Of a stretch of DNA of 64,000 nt, positions 42,201 through 50,216 are shown piece after piece. The position numbers were made by a program, and so were the translations under genes. Every line of letters begins with the position of its first letter. Positions within the stretch are counted from its first letter, which is position 1. The notes beneath the pieces were generated by a model. That model was given only the letters and a program-made list of their open reading frames with translations. It was not told the origin of the DNA and ran no database searches. This DNA is from CAZAPG01 sp964486935 (GTDB taxonomy: Bacteria > Chloroflexota > Anaerolineae > 4572-78 > J111), in NCBI GenBank assembly GCA_964486935.1, contig CAZAPG010000001.1, positions 1 to 64,000 on the forward strand, written 5' to 3'.

Positions 42201-42445
42201 ATCTTACTGTAGATAAACTGGGCCGCGTTTATGTTAGCGACCCCGAAAGCTACCGGATTATTGCCTACGATAGCAACAGCGGCGAGGTGCAGGTTACATG
42301 GGGCCAATATGGCCAGGATTTGGCCTCGTTTCAACTGCCGGTGGGCGTTGCCGTTGATGGCGAAGGCAACCTGCTGGTGGCCGACTCCGACAACAACCGC
42401 ATCATGAAATTTGTCGTTCCCGCGCTGATGTTTTCTGAGCAGTAG
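39218..42445 (+). CDS. TIGR03663-type glycosyltransferase with NHL beta-propeller
   Basis: The 1075-residue protein starts at an ATG with GAGGA 6 bases upstream. Residues about 25-580 form a GT39-like GT-C module: NLGARVMSHDESLHTLYSW has the catalytic-type acidic pair near 53-54, followed by about 12 membrane helices. The soluble part ends in six NHL repeats (about 775-1070), with units such as GLAVGPDGSLYVADAGNHRI and GIAVGPDGAVYVADTWNHRV, making a six-bladed propeller on the outer face. TIGR03663 proteins occur in Chloroflexota and archaea. The propeller probably binds the glycan or protein acceptor. It closes the glycosylation cluster and is followed by a terminator. Confidence 0.88.
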   Translation: MTAKSESLPKRISLDTPITHLFALNWEIALYAAMFVVAVVTRFYNLGARVMSHDESLHTLYSWNLYAGKGYQHDPLMHGPFLFHINALIYFLFGDNDFTARISVALFGCALVILPYWFRPWLGRVGALSTAFMLLISPGILYYSRYIRNEAYVNVWTLLMILAFFQYMRTRAARWLYVGALAVSLMVATKEVAYIHGFIGITFIVMAFLWESLPAFRRQMLNYVLLGLMFALIAATTYMVIQADELTVIPAEDGSGGFNPWRIIDVMIMITGLLGGMLLVQLGVDRYNRPVTQFLQSLFTRWSLIGKAALAALVVFVLLYTTFFTNIGGLYSGSIGAIVYWLAQQEVQRGGQPWYYYLFLVPLYEFLPFFVGLIGGLVYLVKGHFPDHGDEPVPQPGESAHGRAADSTTEYPSDGGTFAAFVIYYSLLAFIIYSWAGEKMPWLTVHMTLPLIFLSGHIIQRVLGNFNWSAARQKGGLLLGGALLLLPAALIAIFSAQPFRSQSLQSIDDTLQFIAGIVVLLILGWIIWHYGQKLGRALALQTAFVTVLLLLSLLTIRFSWLLNYVNYDYVNEILVYAHASPDVKLALEQIDEISRRTVGDKMIRVAYDNDSTWPLEWYMREYPNRVYYGENPTRDAMDSPVVIVGSANENKVKPYLGENYTRFRYRLVWWPMEDYKGQTLQKLWQTYVAGPPPEDPAIDTAEAQAARKILVRENWRKLGNIIFYRHYEDYDLNEWPFVHRFYVYVRNDVLNDVWNYQSGPIQLTTGPTVDPYDGKRTEIDALTAWGNAGSGDGQFTAPRGLAVGPDGSLYVADAGNHRIQVFDQAGNFLFKWGSQGAGPGQFNEPWGIAVGPDGAVYVADTWNHRVQVFGPTGEYRTEFGGFANVQHDAQAEPGKFWGPRDIAVDAAGNVYITDTGNKRVQKFTADGRFLQAWGGGGIIPGKFEEPVGIDIDPQGNIYVADTWNRRIQKFNSDFTPLLQWEVAGWESESVVNKPYLTVDKLGRVYVSDPESYRIIAYDSNSGEVQVTWGQYGQDLASFQLPVGVAVDGEGNLLVADSDNNRIMKFVVPALMFSEQ

Positions 42446-42467
42446 CGCCTGCGCTAATTCACAAGGC

Positions 42468-42500
42468 AGGGTGGGTAGTCAAGCCCACCCTCTTTTTGTT
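42468..42500 (+). terminator. Intrinsic terminator
   Basis: AGGGTGGG (42468-42475) pairs perfectly with CCCACCCT (42484-42491), followed by CTTTTTGTT. Confidence 0.88.
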
Positions 42501-42580
42501 TATAAAACGCAAATTCATTGTCAGCCGTAAGCAGGTATGCTATACTGACCCATAATAATACCCCGGCACAGGAGCAGCGC

Positions 42581-44485
42581 ATGGACTCAATCTCTACGGC
42601 AATAATGGCGGCCATAGCCACGGGCGTACTCAACAGCAAATCACCAGAGCAAGTAAGCGATACCCCAACCGCGCAAGCCTACCAGGCGCTTAAGGCCGCC
42701 TTGCACCAAAAATACGGAACCAACAGCGACCTGGCCCAGGCAGTCAAAAAGCTCGAAGAGAAACCAACTTCTGCCGGGCGCAAGCAAGTGTTAAAAGAAG
42801 AAGTTGCCGCCGTCCAGGCCAACCAGGACCGGGAGTTGATTGGTCTGGTGCGCCACCTGCTCGACCAGATTAGCGCCAAACTGGATAGCCAATCCCACTA
42901 CGCGCCGGCAGATGCGCCCATCCATCTGCAACGTCCGCTGCCAACTGCTCACTTTATTGGCCGTAAAATGGAACTGGCTCAACTGCTGGCCGGGCTTCAG
43001 CCGGGGCACGTGGTAGCTCTATGCGGCCCGGCCGGGGTGGGCAAAAGCGCGCTGGTGGCCGAAGCTGTGTGGAAGTTGGCCCCTGCCGATTTGCCCCCTT
43101 CAACGTTTCCCGATGGAATTATTTACCACAATTTTTATAACCAACCCAGAGTAGACGTGGCCCTGGAGCGCATTGCCCGCACCTTTAACGAAAACCCAAC
43201 CCCCACCCCCTACGACGCCGCCCAGCGCGCCCTGGTTGAGCGACGCGCCCTGCTGGTACTGGATGGCGCCGACCGGGCCGATGATTTATCGGGCATTTTG
43301 GATGTGCGCGGCGGTTGCGGCATAGTTATGACCTGCCAGGAACCTCCGCCGGGCAACACCGAGTTGCAACTGATTGACCCGCTGCGCCCGGACGAAGCCC
43401 GGCAATTACTGCGCGCCTGGGGCGGGCCTTACATCAAAAACCAGCCCGTAGCCGGCCAAATTTGCGAGCTGGTTGGAGGTCTGCCATTAGCCATCAGGCT
43501 GGTGGGGCATTATTTGACTGCCAAAAAGCAAAACGCTGCGGATTATCTGGACTGGTTGAAAACAACGCCCCTGAGTGAAATGACTCCCCAAAAGCGGCGG
43601 CAAGAGAGCCTGCCCTTTATTTTGGAACATACGGCTGCCGGCCTCACCGAACCTGCCCAACAACTGCTGGCCGTAGCCGGGCTGCTGGCGCTTGACCCGT
43701 TTAGCCAGGAGCCTGTCATTGAAGCGCTCACCCCGGAGTCGCACTACGGGGTTGTCTCGGCCATCCGCAGAATTTTTAAGCAAAAACCGCAAAACGGGTC
43801 GCCCGATATAGACCAATCACTCATTGAATTAGAAAATTACGGGCTTTTACAGCCGGTTGACGCCAATTACCAACTGACCCACCCCCTCGTCCATCATTAC
43901 GCCGAACAGCGCCTGACCGCGCCGCCCAAGGCGCTCAGGCGGCTGGCAACTTATTATATCGGCTTTGCCTGGGAGCAGAGCGGGCTTGGCGCTCAAGGGC
44001 AAACTGTGCTCGATGCCAACCGCCCTCACATTATGCGGATTTTAACCAAATGTTTACAATGGCAAGATTGGGAGGCGGCCCACGGGCTGGCGGTTGCCGT
44101 TGAAGACTATCTGGATTTTAGAGGCTATATTGCCGAACGCATCATCGCTAACGAGGTTGGTTTGGTGGCGGCCTGGCAGTTGGGCCGCACCAACGAGGCG
44201 GCCTGGATGGGCAATCTGGGCGACACCTATCGCGCTATGGGGCAGGCCAGGTGGGCCATTGAGCATTTTGAAAAGGCGCTGGCCGCTGCCCGTCGCCAGG
44301 GCGATTGGGAGAGCGAAGGAAACTGGCTGGGCAATTTGGGGTTGGCTTACCGCGATTTGGGGCAAATTGAACAGGCCCGGCAATACCTTAAAGAGTCGCA
44401 GGCCATTTTTGAAGAGATTCAATCATCCAAAGCCGCGCTGGTGCGCGATTGGTTGGCCGAACTCGATGAGTTGGCCGGCGATTAG
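42581..44485 (+). CDS. STAND/NB-ARC-type ATPase with TPR repeats
   Basis: ATG 42581 has GGAG 8 bases upstream and is preferred over TTG 42518; it gives 634 residues. A helical N-terminal domain of about 100 residues precedes an NB-ARC-like ATPase: GRKMELAQLL near 127, Walker A GPAGVGKSAL near 149, Walker B LLVLDGAD near 223, and the GGLPLAIRLVGHYL motif near 299, a hallmark of NB-ARC proteins. A winged-helix part follows, then two or three TPRs at about 540-630 (NLGDTYRAMGQARWAIEHF). Such STAND proteins are signal switches and some are antiviral sensors. The N-terminal domain would be the effector or adaptor; it has no visible catalytic motif. No other defence gene is adjacent. Confidence 0.85.
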   Translation: MDSISTAIMAAIATGVLNSKSPEQVSDTPTAQAYQALKAALHQKYGTNSDLAQAVKKLEEKPTSAGRKQVLKEEVAAVQANQDRELIGLVRHLLDQISAKLDSQSHYAPADAPIHLQRPLPTAHFIGRKMELAQLLAGLQPGHVVALCGPAGVGKSALVAEAVWKLAPADLPPSTFPDGIIYHNFYNQPRVDVALERIARTFNENPTPTPYDAAQRALVERRALLVLDGADRADDLSGILDVRGGCGIVMTCQEPPPGNTELQLIDPLRPDEARQLLRAWGGPYIKNQPVAGQICELVGGLPLAIRLVGHYLTAKKQNAADYLDWLKTTPLSEMTPQKRRQESLPFILEHTAAGLTEPAQQLLAVAGLLALDPFSQEPVIEALTPESHYGVVSAIRRIFKQKPQNGSPDIDQSLIELENYGLLQPVDANYQLTHPLVHHYAEQRLTAPPKALRRLATYYIGFAWEQSGLGAQGQTVLDANRPHIMRILTKCLQWQDWEAAHGLAVAVEDYLDFRGYIAERIIANEVGLVAAWQLGRTNEAAWMGNLGDTYRAMGQARWAIEHFEKALAAARRQGDWESEGNWLGNLGLAYRDLGQIEQARQYLKESQAIFEEIQSSKAALVRDWLAELDELAGD

Positions 44486-44492
44486 CCGCGCC

Positions 44493-45608
44493 TTACTTTT
44501 TAGGCTTTATTTTCCAGCGACCTTCCAGATAACGCTCAAACTCGCGGGTGGGCGGGGTGAGCCGGGCCAGCCGGTTCAGCGCGTCAATTGAGGCCGAGGC
44601 CACAAAGCGGTCATTTGCTTCTAAAGTTTCGTCGTCGTGCGGGTGCAACTTGAACTCGCCGTTGCGATGGCGGGCAATAATAGCTACCTCAAACTCATCC
44701 TCTAAATCCCCCACGCTGTACCCCACCAGTGTCGATTCTGGCACCAGGGTAAAGGTGGTAATGGTCAAAATCCCCTGTTCTTCTCCGGCTTCAAAAGCAA
44801 AGGCGTGGTCTAGCGGAGCGCGGGTAGCTGCCGCCGCAAAAGCCGGCGCCGAAATGTCGGCAATGCTGAAGGCGGTGTGAATATCAAACCCCTCACGCAC
44901 ATTTTCGGCCAGGTGGGTATCAAACATACGCAACACCACCTTTAGCCCCGGCACCATCCGCCGGGCTTCCAGGGCAATGCTCAGGTTGGTCAGGTCATCG
45001 CTGGTGCAGGGCACAATCGACTCGGCCTGGGCGATGTTGACGCTTTCCAGCACTTCGGCCCGGCGGGCGTCGGCAATAACCACCGGCACGCCCCAGCCTC
45101 GCACCTGGTTGATAAAGGGGTTGTTATTTTTAGACTCGATGACCACAACCTCTTCGCCAAGGTCCAAAATCCAGCGCGTTACTTTTAAGCCAACTTTTCC
45201 CAGCCCGCAAACAATGGTGTGGTCCTTGTAAGTTGATGCCATCGCTTTGTTCCACAAATCCTTATCAAGTAATGAACTGCCCAGCCGGATGATACCCTGC
45301 CCCAATACCAGAATACCGGCAATTGGGATGGCAAAGAAAACCAGCCGGGTTAGCCAGGCGTCGGGCAGGGGCAGGGGGGTCTCAAATACCAGCAGCGCAA
45401 ATACGGCATACAGCGCGGCAAAGGCATCCAGCCGCTTGCCATTTTCCGGGTTGATGTAGTTCAGGTACAAATCAATAACAGATACAACCAGAATAATGGC
45501 AAACAGAATCAGCAGCGTGCCAAATACCCTGGAGCCGGGCATTCTAAAAAATGCCTGAAAGGGGCGTTTGAAATAAACCAGAAACCGGCGATAAATAAAT
45601 TTGCCCAC
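44493..45608 (-). CDS. RCK (TrkA-N/TrkA-C) membrane protein related to potassium channels
   Basis: The 371-residue protein has two membrane helices (about 28-52 and 86-110), a TrkA-N Rossmann domain with GLGKVGLKV near 134-142 that would bind NAD(H) or a nucleotide, and a TrkA-C domain (about 275-360). In potassium channels the segment between the helices holds a TxGYGD filter; here it reads LLVFETPLPLP, so the filter is absent. It may be a regulatory subunit or a channel with another selectivity. It is the last gene of the long leftward his/pur run, 9 bases after purH, and ends 7 bases from the convergent STAND gene. Confidence 0.8.
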   Translation of the reverse strand: MGKFIYRRFLVYFKRPFQAFFRMPGSRVFGTLLILFAIILVVSVIDLYLNYINPENGKRLDAFAALYAVFALLVFETPLPLPDAWLTRLVFFAIPIAGILVLGQGIIRLGSSLLDKDLWNKAMASTYKDHTIVCGLGKVGLKVTRWILDLGEEVVVIESKNNNPFINQVRGWGVPVVIADARRAEVLESVNIAQAESIVPCTSDDLTNLSIALEARRMVPGLKVVLRMFDTHLAENVREGFDIHTAFSIADISAPAFAAAATRAPLDHAFAFEAGEEQGILTITTFTLVPESTLVGYSVGDLEDEFEVAIIARHRNGEFKLHPHDDETLEANDRFVASASIDALNRLARLTPPTREFERYLEGRWKIKPKK

Positions 45609-45617
45609 GGCTTTTTG

Positions 45618-47135
45618 CTAATGCCTGAAATGTCTGATGCCGGTAAAGACCATTGCCAACCCCAACCGGTTGGCCGCGGCAATCACCTCTTCATCTCGCA
45701 TTGAGCCGCCCGGCTCAACCACCGCCGTAACGCCGGCCCGGGCCGCCGCCTCGATGCCATCGGCAAAGGGGAAGAAGGCGTCGGAGGCCATCACCGCGCC
45801 TTTGGCTTTTTCTCCGGCTTTGGCCGCGGCCAGCTTAACCGCGTCTACCCGGCTGGGCAAGCCGCCGCCAATGCCCACAGTGGCGGCGCCGGCGGCAAAC
45901 ACAATGGCGTTGCTTTTTACATGCTGACACGCCCGCCAGGCAAATCGCAGCGCGTTCATCTCCTCATCGCCGGGCTGGCGGCTGGTGACAACCCGCCATT
46001 CGGCCTCGTCCGGGTCGCCGTTGTCTCGCTGCTGCGCCAGCACGCCCCCGGCAATAGAGCGAAGTTCGATGGCCGCGTTGGCCGGGTGGTCAACAGCCAG
46101 CAGGCGGCAGTTTTTGCGACCGGCCAGCAGCTCGCGCGCCGCTTCGGTAAAACCGGGCGCGGCAATGCACTCAACAAACAGGTCGCCCAAGTTGTGGGCA
46201 ATATCCGCGTCAAACACCCTGTTCACCGCGATAACGCCGCCAAAGGCGCTCACCGGGTCCGAGTCCAGGGCCGGCCCAAAAGCCGCGCCCAAATTTGGCG
46301 CGCTGGCAATGCCGCAGGGCGAGAGGTGCTTGACAATAACCACCGTCGGCTCGGTAAACGACTGGGCGGCAAACCAGGCCGCGTCCAAATCCAACAGATT
46401 GTTGTAGCTGAGGGCTTTGCCCTGTAACAGCCGGCCGCCCAGCGGGCCGGCGGCTTCGGTTGCCGCGTAGAGCGCCGCCGCCTGGTGCGGATTTTCTCCG
46501 TAGCGCATCTCCTGTACCTTTACCAGCGACAGCCCCATTCTGTTGGGCAGCGGCTGGTTGGTTTGGCCGGACAGGTAGGTAGTGATGGCGGCATCATATT
46601 GGGCTGTGTGAGCAAAAGCCTGACGCGCCAGTTCGGCCCGGCGGGCGGTGGCAATAAACCCTTTCTGGCCCAGTTCCGCCGCAATCGAGTCATAATCGGC
46701 CGGGTTGCAAATAACGGTCACGCGGGCAAAGTTTTTGGCGGCGGCTCGCAGTAGCGTAACTCCGCCAATATCAATTTGCTCAATGGCCTCGTTTAGGGAC
46801 ACGCCGGGTTTGGTTACGGTTTGCTGAAAGGGGTACAGGTTGCAAACCACCATGTCAATCTCGCGCAGATTGTGCGCGGCCAGTTCAGCGCGGTCCTCTT
46901 CGCTGGGCCGGGCCAGAATACCGGCGTGTATGGCCGGGTGCAGCGTTTTAACCCGGCCCTCCAGCATTTCCGGCGCGCCGGTAAAGGTTGAAACATCGGT
47001 AATATTCAGCCCGGCCTGGGTTAAAGTTTTGGCCGTGCCGCCGCTGGCAAGCAGTTGCCAACCCAACTCAACCAGCGCGGCGGCAAACTCAACCAACCCG
47101 CTTTTGTCTGATACGGAAAGTAATGCAATTGGCAC
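45618..47135 (-). CDS. purH: Bifunctional AICAR formyltransferase/IMP cyclohydrolase
   Basis: The 505-residue enzyme catalyses the last two steps of purine synthesis. It has the MGS-like N-terminal cyclohydrolase domain (SDKSGLVEFA, SGGTAKTL, EGRVKTLHPAIHAG near 59-72) and the C-terminal formyltransferase domain (VKHLSPCGIA near 270, CQHVKSNAIVFA near 405, SDAFFPFADGIE near 448, VEPGGSMRDEEV near 472). Length is typical. AICAR is also released by the HisF/HisH step of histidine synthesis, so its place in the his run makes metabolic sense. It is 11 bases downstream of a DUF4230 gene. Confidence 0.96.
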   Translation of the reverse strand: MPIALLSVSDKSGLVEFAAALVELGWQLLASGGTAKTLTQAGLNITDVSTFTGAPEMLEGRVKTLHPAIHAGILARPSEEDRAELAAHNLREIDMVVCNLYPFQQTVTKPGVSLNEAIEQIDIGGVTLLRAAAKNFARVTVICNPADYDSIAAELGQKGFIATARRAELARQAFAHTAQYDAAITTYLSGQTNQPLPNRMGLSLVKVQEMRYGENPHQAAALYAATEAAGPLGGRLLQGKALSYNNLLDLDAAWFAAQSFTEPTVVIVKHLSPCGIASAPNLGAAFGPALDSDPVSAFGGVIAVNRVFDADIAHNLGDLFVECIAAPGFTEAARELLAGRKNCRLLAVDHPANAAIELRSIAGGVLAQQRDNGDPDEAEWRVVTSRQPGDEEMNALRFAWRACQHVKSNAIVFAAGAATVGIGGGLPSRVDAVKLAAAKAGEKAKGAVMASDAFFPFADGIEAAARAGVTAVVEPGGSMRDEEVIAAANRLGLAMVFTGIRHFRH

Positions 47136-47146
47136 TGATTGCCTCC

Positions 47147-47791
47147 TTACTTTTCAAAAATTTGCGCATTAACCACTACCTCTACATCGGTAAAGCCCAG
47201 AGAGTAGAGCAGATTCTCAAAATACAATTTGCCGTAATCGTTGGCTTGCTCCAGTACGCCTTCGCTCAGGGCAGCCTGTTCAATGGCTTCTTTGGCCTGC
47301 TTCAGGGCTTCGCCTTGCAGGTTGGGGTTGTTGTTGTCAAAAAGCAGATTGTTTTCGTAGTAGACCACGTGAGTGCGGTCAAAATCAATAGTGGTGTTGA
47401 GAATTTCCGGGGCGGGCAGCACCAGCCGCACCCGCCGGCCATCGGTCCAGATATCATCCTCGCCCAGCTTTTCCAAATCAAACCCGGCCTGCACGTTGCC
47501 GTAGACCAGCATGAGCAATTGCTCTTTATTGCCTAGAAATTCGTCAACAAAACCCTCCGGGGGTGTTTCATTATAAATTTCTGTTACTGTGCCGTATTCC
47601 ACGGTGTTGAGTTTGGCCTGGGCCTTGATGGTTTGCAAATTGACCACCGGCGGCGGCAGGGGCGTGCTGGTGGGGGCCGTTGCCGGCGGGCCAACCATTT
47701 GCCCGGCCAGATAGGTAAAGGAACCAATACAGGCCAGGGCCACCAGCGCTACCACGCCAATTATCAGGTAAATTCGGTTCGACTCGTTCAA
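47147..47791 (-). CDS. DUF4230-type membrane-anchored protein, second copy
   Basis: The 214-residue protein has one N-terminal membrane helix (about 8-32), a Pro/Thr linker and a soluble domain. The pattern is LNTVEYGTVTEIY, then MLVYGNVQAGFDLEKL, VRLVLPAPEIL and a helical end LLYSLGFTDVEVVV, as in DUF4230. It is clearly related to the protein encoded just upstream and its ATG overlaps that stop by 4 bases (47788-47791), so the pair arose by tandem duplication. Function is unknown. Confidence 0.75.
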   Translation of the reverse strand: MNESNRIYLIIGVVALVALACIGSFTYLAGQMVGPPATAPTSTPLPPPVVNLQTIKAQAKLNTVEYGTVTEIYNETPPEGFVDEFLGNKEQLLMLVYGNVQAGFDLEKLGEDDIWTDGRRVRLVLPAPEILNTTIDFDRTHVVYYENNLLFDNNNPNLQGEALKQAKEAIEQAALSEGVLEQANDYGKLYFENLLYSLGFTDVEVVVNAQIFEK

Positions 47792-48564
47792 ATCTCTTTC
47801 TCTTTCACAATGATTTCGATTTCTGTAAAGCCCAGCGAGCGCAGCAGGCTTTCAATTTGCAGCCGCCCGGCATCTTCGGCGGCCTCGATGATGTCGCGCT
47901 CAAGCGCCCATTCTACCAGCGATTGCTCGGCCAGTTGGCGGGCGCGGCCTTCCAGGGTTTTATCGGGGGCGACAAACAGGCCGGTGCTGCGCTGGTAAAC
48001 CTGGGTGCGCTCATTATCAATGCGGCTGTAAAGTATTTCGGGCTGGGGCAGAATAATCTGCACGCTGGCGCCGTCAACCGTGATATCATCTTTTTGAACT
48101 TTGGTCAAATCAAAGCCGGCCACAACTTCGCCTTCGGCCAGCAGCATTAGCTGGTCGCTGCCCACAAATTGTTCCCATAGATTGGCCGGCTCGTTTTTCA
48201 GGTCAATGACCGTGCGCATGGCGTATTCGGTGGTTTCCAGCCGGCCTAAATTATTGATGTGGGTAATCACCACAATGGGGGTGGGCGAGGGGGTTGGCGT
48301 GGGGGTGGGCGTGAGGGTTGGCGTGGGGGTAGCGGTGGTGGTTGGGGTGGGGGTCAACGTGGTGGTGGGCGTATTGGTGACAATTTGGGGCGGGCGCGGA
48401 GTTGCGGTAGCCGCGGCAATTTGAGCCGGATTGCCGCCGGACTCGGCGTTCTGCTGCCCCAGTTGAAAGGCAACAATAGCCGTAGCTGCGGCCAAAAGAA
48501 TAATCAAAACGGTGATAATGATTAAGGCTGTTCGATTTTGTGCCAACTTTTGACCTCTTGCCAA
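47788..48564 (-). CDS. DUF4230-type membrane-anchored protein, first copy
   Basis: The 258-residue protein has a membrane helix at about 13-35, a Thr/Pro-rich stalk (about 55-92), and a DUF4230 domain: LETTEYAMRTVIDL near 105, MLLAEGEVVAGFDLTKV, VQIILPQPEIL, and the ending LLRSLGFTEIEIIV. It shares these blocks in order with its neighbour. The stalk places the domain outside the cytoplasm. Activity is not known. It starts 5 bases after hisE. Confidence 0.75.
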   Translation of the reverse strand: MARGQKLAQNRTALIIITVLIILLAAATAIVAFQLGQQNAESGGNPAQIAAATATPRPPQIVTNTPTTTLTPTPTTTATPTPTLTPTPTPTPSPTPIVVITHINNLGRLETTEYAMRTVIDLKNEPANLWEQFVGSDQLMLLAEGEVVAGFDLTKVQKDDITVDGASVQIILPQPEILYSRIDNERTQVYQRSTGLFVAPDKTLEGRARQLAEQSLVEWALERDIIEAAEDAGRLQIESLLRSLGFTEIEIIVKEKEI

Positions 48565-48569
48565 TATTC

Positions 48570-48848
48570 TTAACGATGACGCTTTTCCAACGCGGCAATC
48601 ACCTGCGACCAGCTTAAATTACGGCTTTCCAGCAACACCAGGCTGTGGTAGATGAGGTCGGCCATCTCTTCAACCAGCCGCTCATCCGATTGGGCCAGCG
48701 CGGCTACAACTACTTCGGTGGCTTCTTCGCCAACTTTTTGGGCCGCCTTGGCCTGGTCGGCCAGCAGTTGGCTGGTGTAGGAGCCGGGTTGGGGGTTGGC
48801 TTTTCTATCGGCGATGATGGCCGTGAGTTGGCTTAAAAAATCGCTCAT
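48570..48848 (-). CDS. hisE: Phosphoribosyl-ATP diphosphatase
   Basis: The 92-residue protein removes pyrophosphate from phosphoribosyl-ATP, the second histidine step. It has the MazG-like four-helix motif: KVGEEATEVVVAAL (about 38-51) and EEMADLIYHSLVLL (about 60-73), which hold the Mg-binding acidic residues. Length is typical of stand-alone HisE. It is apart from hisI (51 kb) but in the same transcript, 3 bases after purA. Confidence 0.95.
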   Translation of the reverse strand: MSDFLSQLTAIIADRKANPQPGSYTSQLLADQAKAAQKVGEEATEVVVAALAQSDERLVEEMADLIYHSLVLLESRNLSWSQVIAALEKRHR

Positions 48849-48851
48849 GGG

Positions 48852-50132
48852 CTATCCACCCACCGTAAACATTTCTTCTCGCTCTGGCCCCACCGAAACA
48901 TATTTGATGGGCACGCCGACCATCTCCTCGACGCGTTTAAGGTAACGTTGGGCCTCTTTGGGCAAATCGCCCCAGGCGCGGGCGGAATTGGTAGAGTTTT
49001 CGGGCCAGCCCGGCCAGTTTTCGTAAATGGGTTCGACAGTCTGGTAAACGGGCGTGTCGGGCACGTGTTGCAGCGTAACGCCCTCGGCCAGCCGGTAGCC
49101 GGTGCAGATTTTTAACTCCGGCAGTCCATCGAGCACATCCAGCTTGGTGATGGCTAAATGGGTAAAACCGTTGAGGTAGGCCACGTGGTTAAGGGCCACC
49201 GTATCCAGCCAGCCGCAGCGACGGGGCCGCCCGGTAGTGGCTCCGAACTCGCTACCTTTTTCGCGCAGCCAAATTGCTGTTTGACTGTCGCCCTGGTCGG
49301 TGGGCATGGGGCCGGCGCCAACTGCCGTGTTATAGGCTTTAACCACCCCGATAACTTCTGTGAGCGCCTGCGGGGGTAAACCGGCCCCTACCGGGGCAAA
49401 GGTGGCGGTGGGGTTTGAGGAGGTTACGTAGGGGTAGGTGCCCCAGTCTAAATCTCGCATGGCGGCCAGTTGGCCCTCCAGCAGAATGTGGGCGTTTTGC
49501 TCATACGCCCGGCGGATGAGGGGCAGCGGGTCAACAATGCGGGCCTGGAGTTGGCTGCGCCACTGCTGGCACTGGTCAAACAATTGGGCCTGGTCAACCG
49601 ATGGCTGGCCAAAGTGGGCCAGCTCTCGATTGGCAAAGGCTACGGCCTGTTCCAGGCGGGCTTCCAGCCAGTCGGGGCGGAGCAGGTCGCCCAAACGCAG
49701 ACCGCGCCGGGCGGCTTTATCGCTGTAGGCCGGGCCAATGCCTCGTTTGGTGGTGCCCAGCGCCTCGCTGCCCGAAGCCGACTCTTGCAGCCCATCCAGT
49801 TGGCGGTGATAGGGCATCAACATTTGCGCCCGTTCGGAGATAAACAGGTTTTGGGTGTCCACGCCGGCCGCTGCCAGCGCGTCAAGCTCCTCAAGCAGGG
49901 TGGCCGGGTTGACCACGCAGCCGGTGCCAATCAGGCATTTGGTGGCAGGGTAAAAGATGCCGGAGGGGATAAGGTGCAACTTGAACTCGCCATATTGGTT
50001 AATCACCGTGTGTCCGGCGTTATCGCCCCCCTGAAACCGAATGACCCACTCGGCGCTTTCGGCCAGGGCATCAACAATACGTCCTTTTCCTTCGTCGCCC
50101 CATTGGGCGCCAACAACAGCCGTTACAGGCAT
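48852..50132 (-). CDS. purA: Adenylosuccinate synthase
   Basis: The 426-residue enzyme joins IMP and aspartate with GTP to form adenylosuccinate. The P-loop QWGDEGKGRIVD (about 10-21), the GDNAGHTV motif (35-42), GTTKRGIGPAY near 126-136, and the KLDVLDGL site near 330 are intact. Length is normal. It provides the route from IMP to AMP, and with purH in the same run links purine and histidine supply. GGGAGC is about 7 bases before the ATG. Confidence 0.97.
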   Translation of the reverse strand: MPVTAVVGAQWGDEGKGRIVDALAESAEWVIRFQGGDNAGHTVINQYGEFKLHLIPSGIFYPATKCLIGTGCVVNPATLLEELDALAAAGVDTQNLFISERAQMLMPYHRQLDGLQESASGSEALGTTKRGIGPAYSDKAARRGLRLGDLLRPDWLEARLEQAVAFANRELAHFGQPSVDQAQLFDQCQQWRSQLQARIVDPLPLIRRAYEQNAHILLEGQLAAMRDLDWGTYPYVTSSNPTATFAPVGAGLPPQALTEVIGVVKAYNTAVGAGPMPTDQGDSQTAIWLREKGSEFGATTGRPRRCGWLDTVALNHVAYLNGFTHLAITKLDVLDGLPELKICTGYRLAEGVTLQHVPDTPVYQTVEPIYENWPGWPENSTNSARAWGDLPKEAQRYLKRVEEMVGVPIKYVSVGPEREEMFTVGG

Positions 50133-50216
50133 TGATTTGCTCCCTTGTTCAGTAATCAGTGGTCAGTAGCCGGTATTTGCGCCCACAGGGTTTTTATGGG
50201 GTAATGCAGCCCAAAG

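Noticed and set aside
41048..42334. 428-codon open frame antisense to the NHL propeller region
   Set aside because: It is the mirror of GC-rich repeated NHL codons; it has no ribosome site, no domain and overlaps a well-supported gene.
48270..48360. G-rich repeat that might be a regulatory or quadruplex element
   Set aside because: It is the antisense of the Thr/Pro codons of the DUF4230 stalk, so coding explains it.
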